Positions 43,204-52,994 of a stretch of 64,000 nt of DNA are shown one piece after another. The position numbers were made by a program, and so were the translations under genes. The notes below the pieces were generated by a model. The model saw only the letters and a list, made by a program, of their open reading frames with translations. It was not told where the DNA came from and searched no databases. Source of the DNA: Yamagishiella unicocca (lineage: Eukaryota; Chlorophyta; Chlorophyceae; Chlamydomonadales; Volvocaceae); the NCBI GenBank assembly GCA_003116995.1, contig BDSL01000010.1:62001-126000 (forward strand). Direction: 5' to 3'. Positions within the stretch are counted from its first letter, which is position 1; each line of letters opens with the position of its first letter.

Positions 43204-46200
43204 ATGGCGCGCCTTGCTGCTATCTTGGGATTGCTGATCTCAATAGCACGCTTGCATACAGCGGCAGCATCAGAGGACGGTGAGTTGGTCACCGAAACCA
43301 AAGCCACGAAGCGACCTACCAGAATGGCAGCATGCGCTCGATTGCTTACGGCGGCACTCAAGCCTGACTGGTTAGATAGCAATTTTCAGTTCCAGCGCCG
43401 GTTGGCTTCTTACGGCTGCCGACTGGCCCACCTGCTTTCGAAGCCGTATTGGATTAGCCCAAGCTCAATCCTTCCTCCGCTTGCACTTGAATCGCCTTGA
43501 TGCGAAATACCCGGATGAAACCCGCCACCAGGAGCACCCTACAAGTACATGACCATGGATTATACAATGCAGCGGACTAAGATGTGCCTTGAATATTCAC
43601 TGCATCTCGTGAAGATTAATAACGTGCCTTTCCCATGGCGTACTTTACCTTATCCCGCTGCGCAGCTTTACCACTCACGCCAATGCTTGGCGTCCGTCGC
43701 CTGCTGCAGTACGGGAGCAACACACCCGAAACAGCACCAGCGCCACCCTCACCAGCGCCAACACCTCCTCCTGGGCTGCCTCCACAGCCTCTCCAGCCGC
43801 CTCCACAGCCCCCCCGGCCGTCTCCACGGCCCCCCAGGCCGCCTCCGAAACCCCGAGCCCCTCCTCCCAGTCCACCGAATCCTAGTGGATTTCCTCCACC
43901 ACAGTCGCCTCCGTCGCCACCCTCCCCGCGACCATCCTCTCCACCACCCCGCCCTCGTCCCCCGCCCTCTCCGCCCCGGCCTCCTCGACCACCACCTCTG
44001 TCACCACAACTACCTCCGCCTGAACCCTCTCCGCCGTCCTCTCCGCCTCCACAATTGCCTCCACAACTGCCTCCGTCGCCACCCTCCCCGCGACCACCCT
44101 CTTCACCACCCCGCCCTCGTCCCCCGCCCTCTCCGCCCCGGCCTCCTCGACCACCACCTCCGCCACCACGGCCACCTCCGCCTCAACCCTCTCCGCCGTC
44201 CTCTCCGCCTCCACAATTGCCTCCACAACTGCCTCCGTCGCCATCCTTTCCGCGACCACCCTCTTCACCACCCCGCCCTCGTCCCCAGCCCTCTCCGCCC
44301 CGGCCTCCTCGACCACCACCTCCGCCACCACAACCACCTCCGCCTCAACCCTCTCCGCCGTCCTCTCCGCCTCCACAATTGCCTCCACAACTGCCTCCGT
44401 CGCCATCCTTTCCGCGACCACCCTCTTCACCACCCCGCCCTCGTCCCCCGCCCTCTCCGCCCCGGCCTCCTCGACCACCACCTCCGCCACCACAACCACC
44501 TCCGCCTCAACCCTCTCCGCCGTCCTCTCCGCCTCCACAATTGCCTCCACAACTGCCTCCGTCGCCACCCTCCCCGCGACCACCCTCTTCACCACCCCGC
44601 CCTCGTCCCCCGCCCTCTCCGCCCCGGCCTCCTCGACCACCACCTCCGCCACCACGGCCACCTCCGCCTCAACCCTCTCCGGCGCCAACTTCGCCGCCGC
44701 CACCCTCTCCGCCCCCACCCTCTCCGCCGCCACCCTCTCTGCCACCAAAGTCCCCGCCGACATCAAAGTCCCCGCCGCCACCGTCCCCTCCGCCACCCTC
44801 TCCGCTGCCACCCTCTCCGCCGCCACCCTCTCCGCCACCACCCTCTCCGCCACCACCCTCTCCGCCGCCACCCTCTCCGCCGCCACCCTCTCCGCCGCCA
44901 CCCTCTCCGCCGCCACCCTCTCCGCCGCCACCCTCTCCGCCGCCACCCTCTCCGCCGCCACCCTCTCCGCCGCCACCCTCTCCGTCACCACCCTCTCCGC
45001 CACCACCCTCTCCGCCGCCACCCTCTCCGCCGCCACCCTCTCCGCCGCTGCCGTCCCTGCCGCCACCCTCTCCACCACCAAGGTCCCCGCCGCCACCCTC
45101 TTCTCTACCGCCGTTTTCACAACCACCCTCTCCACGGCCACCGCCTCCACCACCAGCTGGAGATAACTACCTACCAGGTATGTCCGTCTGCCGTGAGTAG
45201 CGGTGTAGGACGCAGCGATACACGGCCGCAAGCATCCCTCTTGCTTAAAACCGTTGCTACTACAACAGCCTGCTGCACCTTTAATTTACTTATGTCGACC
45301 TTGTGTCTGTTTTGGTTGAGGTGGCCTGCGCCTGCCTTGTTCCAGCACTGTTTTGGCGAAGTTACCGGTATTCACCCGCGGTCTGCAAGTACGACATGGT
45401 ACGGTATCGTGATCCATTCGTGCGTGACCTCCCGTGTCGTACAGGTGGAGCATGTATCGATGCGAAGCAGACCTTGAACGCCACCAATTATTACCGCTGG
45501 CTTCATCAGGCGCCCCCCCTGGAGTGGAACGAGGACTTGGCCGTACTGTCGCAGGCATACGCAGGGAAGCTGGCTGAGATTCAAGGCTGTCTCCTGGAGC
45601 ACGATGATTTTGGCGAGAATCTTTTTTCGGTAAGCCCATCATGTTGATCAAGAAGGCACCACCAGTTTGCAGTTCGCACTTTTCGGTACTTGTTACAGGA
45701 TGCCGGTCCTGACGTCCACACCTCTCGCCCATCACTGCACACATTATCAGGTACTCTCGTTGCCAAAGCCCCATGGTGAGTGCCTGACTGCGGTTGACGG
45801 TTGGTACAGCGAGGCCAGGTACTACAAGTTCACAGATACGCCGTACACCGACAACCTGAGTTACAAAGTCGGCCACTTCTCACAAATGGTGCGTCGTACG
45901 CATCACCGTCATCGATCAGCACGCGCTCCGTGCGTGCCACTCTTTCTTTGCGCAAGGCAGCTTCCCTCTGTTTGTCTTCGGCCTTACCCAGCCGTCGCTC
46001 GCAACCAATCCTAGGTGGATCCAAATGCCGTCCATTCCGCGCCAGACGGCAGCTTCGGTATAGTGGCGTCATAGCAGTAACTGTTACAATGGGCTCCAGA
46101 CCATAAGGTAGAGCCATCGGTTCCATCCTCGCCTGATATATCAGTATATACTGAGAGAGACGCACGCAGAAAGAAGAACAAACTAGCCGGCCAAGATACG

Positions 46201-46659
46201 GCCAATAAACCACCAGAAATTGGGCCTAGCGAACAAACAGCGCCGCCAATATCGGCCTGTCCACTTGTATCCCATGTTACCCTGTACCCCTGAGCTGCAC
46301 CCACCTAACCCATACACAGGTATGGCGTGAGAGCACCACCGTTGGATGTGGAATGGCCATCATCGATCAGCCCATTGAATTCTTATCAGGGAGGATCTAC
46401 ACGGGGGGATGCAAGGTGGTAGCCTGCAGGTACAGCGCTCCAGGCAATTATCCAGACAATGTACTGGTTTACAATAACGGTGAGCGTTAAACGCATTTTG
46501 CGGCGCCTAGGATTGAATGGCGCAGCAGTGGGGGGGTCCAATGGTCATGTAGGCGAGCAGGCGAGCCGCTAACGGTTGTTGGTTGCTAACCGCTCGCGTT
46601 TTTTATCCTACCCCGCCGCAGTCCTGGCCAACATCACAGCCATCCCTGGGAGCATGTGA
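43204..46659 (+). CDS. Secreted proline-rich CAP/SCP-domain protein, copy 1
   Basis: Six exons join in frame (702 aa): 43204-43279, 43666-45177, 45445-45629, 45751-45888, 46320-46479 and 46622-46659. Exon 1 is a signal peptide (MARLAAILGLLISIARLH). Exon 2 encodes a hinge of about 490 residues made of SPPP, PPSPPP and similar units, the substrate for hydroxyproline arabinosylation in algal walls. Exons 3-6 encode a CAP (SCP/PR-1) domain with its His/Glu tetrad: H in [14 protein letters not shown] in FGENLFS, E in YSEARYYKF and H in VGHFSQM. CAP signature 2 is CRYSAPGNYPD. Cysteines suit an extracellular fold. The likely role is in the extracellular matrix, by domain architecture only. The hinge exon contains 162-bp repeats. 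Confidence 0.9.
43908..44690. repeat. 162-bp (54-codon) repeats inside the hinge exon of CAP copy 1
   Basis: Near-identical units start at 43908, 44070, 44232, 44394 and 44556, each opening CCTCCGTCGCCA. After them a 15-bp SPPPP-coding unit takes over to about 45090. All units keep frame. Confidence 0.95.
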
Positions 46660-46781
46660 GGCGACACTTAAGCCTTCAGCAAACATTATTCATAATTTTG
46701 AGCGATGCTGGACATTTGATGTTCGCACGTAAGGCGCAGGGACGGCACAGGTGTGTCTACAGAGGCTCGTACATAGATCGT

Positions 46782-46786
46782 TGTAA
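46782..46786 (+). terminator. Probable TGTAA polyadenylation signal of CAP copy 1
   Basis: A TGTAA 123 bp after the stop at 46659. Confidence 0.65.
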
Positions 46787-48483
46787 GGGAGGGTGACCGG
46801 GCCGCTCTGATGTCGGGTGAACGAAACCGGCCTGCAATTATTCATGTACATCGCGAGCGATGTCGCGCATCCGGGAGTTGCTGGGCAGTTAGTGCTAAAG
46901 GCACTTGGTGCTATACCACATGAAGATTGATATCACAGCGGACAAGTGACTGTGGGCTTCGACGACCGTAGATGAAGAACCTCTCGCCATGAATACTGGG
47001 GGGATCCGCAGCAAGCAAACCTTTCGTGTGGGCCGAGCTTTGGGCACTTTTAGGATGGAGAGGTGTAAGTTGCCTGAGGGCTGGGGTGCGGCATTATTCG
47101 TACACTTTGTGGTGCGGATCCGCGGACGCATGACGCTGCCGTTCATAAACCGTGTTTCTTCTTAATTTAAGTAGACGTAGCCGTGCTAGAACTTGATGAG
47201 ACATGGCCCTTAAGAAAGGTCGGCGGGGTGGGTGTTCGGAATGAATCTTTGAAGCAACTTCCCTGGTTCGCGATTACGCTCTGATAGAAACCTAGACAGC
47301 TTTGTCAGTGATTCTAGCGGGCCCTTTTGTTGCGGCTACTGTATAATTAATAGGGCGCTGGTTGTAGTATCTTACAGTGGGTTCCAGACCAAAAGGTACC
47401 AAAAGGTAGAACCATCGGGCACATCGCCTGACACTGGTGTTGGAGCCCTGACGGGTTTATTTGAAGGCATTTGGCTGGGAGAAGGGCGCCTGCAATGTTC
47501 CTCATTGAACTGCTTACCATCGTTAATATGCCGACGATTTCCCTTCTGATACTCCCCATTCTCGGGAACTCTCATTTTCGGGGGGTGGCGGCCGCTCCCT
47601 GTGGTGTGGCGCGCGTCCTCAGAAGCCGCCCTCGAACGTACCTTTTAAGTGTTTCTGTACGGTGGCTCAGGCAGTGGTTGACCAACTTGCGGCCCAGCTT
47701 GGTCAAGGGGTGACCCCGGCGCAGATCTGGTTGGTGCAGGGGCCCCGGCCGTTCGACCATTTGTCTGGCATGTGCTGGCCCTGGCAGCCGTTACTGTCCA
47801 TGGAGGTTGGGCGCAGATTTACGGCTGCGGCCCTGAGAGGTCGGGGCCAAGACCAAGAGGTAGAACCCTTTTGTTGCCCCTGGGTTTCATTTCGAGGATC
47901 GTGCCGTCCGCAGTGGGGTTATGGAGTTTTGGGTCTTTCTCCCGCGTTTTGCAGCGTTAGGGATCCCCTGAAGGATTGGGCCTCTGTGGGGCGTCGGCAA
48001 CTCTTTTACGGGTAGTTTCCGGACGTTATTTGTAAGGGGCCGGACGACATGGGATGTGGGGTCATGATCGGCGCTTGCTGCGTGGTGGCAGGGTTTTCCC
48101 CTTCTTGTTTTTCTCATCCCCGGGTGGGCGTGTCATGCTTGGAACTTGTGTACTCCGGGATGAAAAAGGCGGGCGATTGCTATCGTTGTATCGTGACGGC
48201 ACGTGGTTCTCCGGTTGAGGGTCTTCGAGGTGTGTAAGCGGTTGGTTCCTTCTGTTGTAACGGTAACGGTTACAGTGGTTCCTGTTGAGGAAGCCTACAA
48301 CGCAAATGCGAAATGGCTGTGCTACTCGCCAGGCTGGCACATCCCTGCGGCCAGCTTCAATATGGCTCGGCTTTGCACCGAGAGCATTTAGAAGTAATAC
48401 CGGTAGCCCACGCCGGGAGGCCCGGGTGTCACGAATGGCTGTCTAGGTCCCCGCGGCCTACTATTCTAGCATGGGGATGGCGG

Positions 48484-48634
48484 GACCCAGACCTCAAGAA
48501 GAGTATCGACGGCCTCATCTCGGCGAACAAGATCGTGGTGGAAAAGGGTGTCGGTGTCTTGCTCGCTCGTATCCGGTTGTCTACGGTTTGCTGCTCTGCA
48601 GGTCTTCATGAACGGCTCGCGTATTTCTCACATG
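48484..48634 (+). pseudogene. Monothiol glutaredoxin fragment
   Basis: Two pieces flank a 64-bp putative intron (48538-48601, GTGGAA...CTGCAG). They read DPDLKKSIDGLISANKIV and then VFMNGSRISHM. This corresponds to the start of monothiol glutaredoxins, where a helix ending NKVV leads into VFMKGTR and then the CGFS active site. Here the frame departs right after GSR and no CGFS follows, so the copy is truncated or decayed. No intact glutaredoxin is seen nearby. Confidence 0.5.
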
Positions 48635-48792
48635 TTCCATCGCATAAAAGGCTGCTCGCTTGCTCGCTTGCTCGTTGCGGTCCACGAAGTCGGTTGGCGC
48701 AAGCAGAGGGTATCAAGGGATTAGGATTGCCAAAAGGGTTGGTCCTGGGTTGGGGATTAGATTAGCCAAAGGGTGGGATTGGACTGTGCAAC

Positions 48793-48880
48793 GGTAGGGA
48801 TTCAACCTTCCAACGTCAGGGATTCAACCTTCCAACGGCAGGGATTGGATTGGCCGACGGCAGGGATTGGATTGGCCCGC
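48793..48880. repeat. 22-bp tandem repeat, 4 copies, with AGGGATT core
   Basis: Units start at 48793, 48815, 48837 and 48859. The first two read ...AGGGATTCAACCTTCCAAC and the last two ...AGGGATTGGATTGGCC. Related GGGATT motifs extend left to about 48716. Confidence 0.9.
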
Positions 48881-49398
48881 GGTCGGGGTGGGGTTGGGGT
48901 CGTACGGGATACACATCGCTGGTTGGGAAGGGCATGAAGTGTTGGGGTAGCTGCGCTGTTGGCTGGATGGGCCGCAACACCAGGTCACATGACGAGGCCG
49001 TACTGGTCCATATTGTCTTAGAGCTGCCCACAACCGGCTGCACCAGTAACGAGAGAAGTGCAACATGCATGGTTGGCCTAGGTGACACGGGTTTGCATAG
49101 TCAGATGCCATACTACTATGCCATACCAAAGTTACAGATCTGAATCTGCCCGGTCATACAGTTCAGGTGGCTGCCTCGACCAGACCATCCAGGCAAACCA
49201 GGACAACCCGTCCTCCTCTTCACGATGCATCATGGACCATCCCGTACCGTACCGCTGCACAGCAGCCTACAAAAACGAATCTAATACAAGCAGGCAGTAA
49301 CGCGTGGAATGAAGTACATACCCATCTGGACTCAGCTGCCATGTCCTAGCAGTCTGGCCCAGTCCCTAAAAGGGAGTCTAACAATTTGGCCGCCAGCA

Positions 49399-49915
49399 TT
49401 ATCCATTCCGACCCTGCAGTAAGCAAAAAAAAAAAGAACACCCACAAGTGCACATCAAGTGCCAACTTGGTCCGACGCACCGGGCGTGAGCGCCCATGCA
49501 TTGTGGCCGGCTATTTGTCCTAAACATCTGCGCAAACTTGGCGCCACTGTTTCCAAGGTACACTACCTCGCTGCCGTGCGGGTTTTGCACGCGGACTCCC
49601 CATCGCAAGCTCTCGTCCCCAGCCTCGGCCGCAGCGCGCAGCGGTTGAACACACGTCAGGCGCTCATCCAAAAAGCAATGCGGCCAGGCAAACACCGATC
49701 TGAACCATGTGTACCCCGCGCTCGCCTTCAGCTGCACTACCATCTGTTGTACAATCCCCGCCTTGTAATCTAGGATACATCGCTGCAGGAAAAGGCCCTG
49801 CAAACTTCACCCGTCATGGGTACCGAATGGCGAGTTCACAAACAGGTTCCCCGACCATGCGTTAGCTGCATCTAAGCCATCATCCGCGGCATCAAAAAAA
49901 CGCGCCGCTCCAACC
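49399..49915 (-). CDS. 3' exons of a gene with a Dam-like adenine methyltransferase domain
   Basis: Two exons join in phase 1 across a 54-bp intron (49823-49770): 49915-49824 and 49769-49399, with the stop at 49399. The first reads ARFFDAADDGL, then WSGNLFVNSPF. The second reads DYKAGIVQQMVVQLKA, WFRSVFAWPHCFLDERL and PHGSEVVYLGNSGAKFAQMF. The order (aromatic pair, DDGL, W.G..FVN.PF, then a C.FL..RL and PH.S.VVYLG strand) recalls the phage-type Dam N6-adenine methyltransferase family, in which the catalytic motif is normally (D/N)PP(Y/F). Here it is NSPF, so activity is doubtful. The N-terminal part is unclear and may lie at 49940-50620. It may be a host gene or a mobile-element remnant. Confidence 0.45.
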
Positions 49916-49939
49916 CTGAAGTTGGCGTCGTGTGACGAA

Positions 49940-50620
49940 CAGGGGTCCAGGCATCAGCGCCAGGTGTGGGCGCAGGGCTGGCAAGGGGATGACGGCTGGT
50001 ACCGGCGCTGGTTCCTGGTTGTCCGCCGTCCGCACTGCTGCGGGGTCGGCCATGCCCTGTGGCAGCGCCCATTGCTGCTGCTGCGCCCAGCGCGCTGAAA
50101 GGGGGCGCCAAGCCTACGAGCCTGCGCAGCTGCAGCTGTTGGTCCGGAGGCAGGAAGCGGCAGAGCAGGACAGCCTTGGCGGGCTCGCGTGCGCCAGCAA
50201 ACAGGTTGGCAAGGTTGCCCTGCTTGCTGAACGCCCGCCAGCCGTTTAGTGGCGTGGCGTGCCGGTAACCGCTGACATCTGGCCAGGGTGCACTTGCATC
50301 ACCGGTGTCGAGGTCCCGCCTCTCACTTGAGCGTTCCTCCGCAGTTGTTGTACACGGCCAGCACCGAGTACGCCAGAAGTGAGCACTCACTGCGCCCAGC
50401 TCTGCCTATGTGGCCCAATAGCTCTGGACATACCTGCCGAAACAGACGGCAGGATAAATCGAAATTAGGTTCACTAAGAGCCTGGTACCACTACCGATAT
50501 GCACAAAAATCGCATTACTAGGCGCAATTCGATACCCTCTCCCGCTCTCTTACCTCCAATGGTATCAATCACATCATCGGGCGTTCGGACGCCGCTCTCC
50601 TCCAGCTGCCACGATCAAGA
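49940..50620 (-). other. Possible upstream exons of the Dam-like gene, frames not reconciled
   Basis: Three protein-like blocks are seen on the minus strand: LEESGVRTPDDVIDTIG before a GTAAGA donor near 50563; GRSECSLLAYSVLAVYNN after a good acceptor near 50435; and WRAFSKQGNLANLFAG with LLCRFLPPDQQLQLRRL at about 50140-50260. With the visible splice sites their phases do not join, so either exons are mis-set or the gene carries frameshifts. The plus strand of part of this region also has open frames. Confidence 0.25.
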
Positions 50621-50798
50621 GGCCGGATTCGCGCAGGAAACTCGTGAGGACCGCCCCAAGGTTCGGCGACTTAGGCTCTCCACCCTGCGACATACGTAAT
50701 AAGTGGTATTGTAACTTACGGATGTCGCAGACCGCGGACAAACTGGGACAGAGGCATGGTCGGCGAAAATTCCCCGCCGATTTACCCTTTCCGCGAAG

Positions 50799-51091
50799 GC
50801 CTTGCGCTCTGTGTCTTCGGTGGTTACCTACGATGCAATGTACACGTTAGGCGAAGGCGCCGAGGCCGTGGCGACGAAAATGGGTTAGTGCACCAGTGGT
50901 GCACTCGGACACTGCCAGCAGACAAAGGCAGACTGCTCACATATTCCTCGCCATTATCTCCTTCCTCACGGACATCTCAAGTGCCCGACGACGTAGACTC
51001 CTCCGTCGAACCAGAAGAAGAACTCTCTGTCGAGGGGTCGCCTTCCGATTCCGAAGACGACCTGTCCGAGGAAGACATCGCTATCGTTTGA
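50799..51091 (+). CDS. Last two exons of an unrecognised protein with an acidic tail
   Basis: The exon 50799-50883 (SVSSVVTYDAMYTLGEGAEA) joins in phase 1 to 50922-51091. The second exon reads GRLLTYSSPLSPSSRTS and ends in an acidic, Ser-rich tail (PEEELSVEGSPSDSEDDLSE) before TGA. Donor ATGG|GTTAGT and acceptor CCAGCAG are acceptable. The upstream start is not resolved. I do not recognise the protein. Confidence 0.35.
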
Positions 51092-52994
51092 ACGACCGCA
51101 GCACTCTAGCTATATGACTTCAGAGAATGGTGGTATAATAAGAGGAGGACAGGCGTCATTTAGTTCCCAACGTGTCAATCGTACACACGAACAGATGGAA
51201 TGGTGGTACAGCTGATAGTCCATGGCTCCCCATTCTCCTATACATATATACACGATCCGTAGACAACCTCCTTGTATGCGTTTCCTTTAGTTGCCTAGAC
51301 TGCCGTCATGTAACCCGACCTGCCTGCATCGGACCGAACGCCTGTGCGTTTTTTTTTTGCACCGGTGTTTAATGCGTGCTGGGGAAAGGAGGCGGGATGG
51401 ACCAAGATGGGCGGGAGGTGGGATGGTGCGCTGCCCCACGTAATGCATGGTGTTAAAAGTACCGTTGAGCGGGAGTGTTGGGGTTAGTGATTAGGGGTGC
51501 TACCTATTGACTGTCAACAGCCGTCTGTGCATCCTTGATCGCCGTTGCGGTCCGAGGAGGTGTTACATTGCCAAGGACTGCGCCTCTAAGCAAGGCACGC
51601 AAGGCCCCTGGGAAGCGGAATCCTAGGGTGCGACACCAAAGGCAAATGACACCCGCCGTTTCTCACAGCTCCTTAGGGAATATTGTACACTCACACGGGC
51701 TGGGGACTGCTGCGGACCCGTGGGGATTGGGGATTTAAACCGCCACCTCGAGGGGATTCAACCCGGCGGGGGATTGCTGCGCTGGGGATTAGAACTCGCT
51801 TTGGAATTGGGGGCTTAGGGATTAAACCCGTCGGGGATTAGATTTCACGAGGGATTGCCGGACCAACTATTTTCGAGGATTGGGATTAGAACGACACTTT
51901 GATACCCTCTGCTTGGGGCATCTGCTGGCTGCTAGCGCTGGCTTTTCGTAGGTCTAAGTAAAAACTGCGGTGACCCTCACGATAACCCTTACTGCGATAC
52001 CTGTACGGCTGCGATAACCCTCACGCAAAGTGCTGTCGAACGCCAACGTAACAAAGCTACCCCATTTCAGTATATCCCAACATCCCAACAGCAATTTATA
52101 TTCCCAACAGCAATTTATATTAGCGTAGGGCGACCAGGGTTCGGAAGGTTTGAACCTGTGTCCGTGGCGCTTCACCATTTTCGTTGCCCCCAAGATGGAG
52201 GAACACGGTGTGTGAGGTGCTATGCGTACCATGCGGCCTTCTGACTCTGTTAATAGCCACCAGGTAGTTCGGGTTTGCGCTGCCTATCGCGGTGAGTTCT
52301 CTTAAAGTTGCAGCTTGTCCCCACATGAAAGCGCGTCCCCGGGATCGTGCAATCGACACGTTGGCCTAGCGCCTGCTCTTGTGGCAGCGGATGCACTTGT
52401 GGCTGCGGCTGAGACTGTGTCGACATGTCTACATCGATGAATAGCTATCAGGTCCTCGTAAACGTTCATGGTCCTTGGGGGGTTGGTCCGTGACGACCCC
52501 CTGTTTCGTTGTGTCAAATTGCAAGTCCGGTTTTTTTGTATTTGTTGCGAATCTTGAGAAATGTTTGAAGGTCTCAACGACATAGAGTCGTCATACTACT
52601 GCAACATTCGCACTGACGCTTTCCTTTTTGTAGGAGATCTTTTTATTATTTTGCGTCGGCTAGAAGTGGCGCCGCAACACGCAATCCGCAAATACGAAAT
52701 ATGCGATGCAGTTTTTGCTGGTTATAACTGTTCGACTGCAAACCCCGCAAAGCGTGCGCGTGCACCATGCTACATCTGTTGTTCTGTGACCGACGGGTTA
52801 TGTTGTACGGGCTGTAGCCTCGGAGGTTATGATATGACTTATCCGTCGTTTTATCCGTGCGCCAAAGCCAGTAAGGCGTCTCCTGACACACGAAGTTACC
52901 CTGTAGATGAGAGTAGATCTAACAATTTTACTACCGATTCATGAAGTCTTTGCAGCGCGTCGGAGCCGGCGTGCCGCTGCGCGTCACTGGGGAA
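51092..52994. other. Intergenic, with a cluster of GGGATT motifs
   Basis: Between about 51716 and 51895 the motif GGGGATT recurs eight or more times at irregular spacing, all in one orientation. A Cys-rich open frame at 52561-52944 has no recognised motif, no signal peptide and lies in AT-rich DNA just before CAP copy 2, so it was not called as a gene. Confidence 0.5.

Larger units (their letters stand above)
46660..49398. other. Intergenic stretch with gene fragments and repeats
   Basis: This holds the 3' UTR of CAP copy 1 (TGTAA at 46782), then AT-rich DNA, a glutaredoxin fragment (48484-48634) and a 22-bp repeat array (48793-48880). The frame at 47662-48015 opens with MAQAVVDQLAAQLGQGVTPA, which looks protein-like, but nothing else supports it. 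Confidence 0.5.

Noticed and set aside
43882..45231. 449-codon antisense open frame over the CAP copy 1 hinge
   Set aside because: It is the reverse complement of a stop-poor Pro/Ser repeat; composition (Val/Glu/Ala) follows directly from the repeat unit.
52561..52944. Cys-rich 127-codon frame before CAP copy 2
   Set aside because: No signal peptide, no cysteine pattern of a known family, AT-rich setting and no splice or polyadenylation support.
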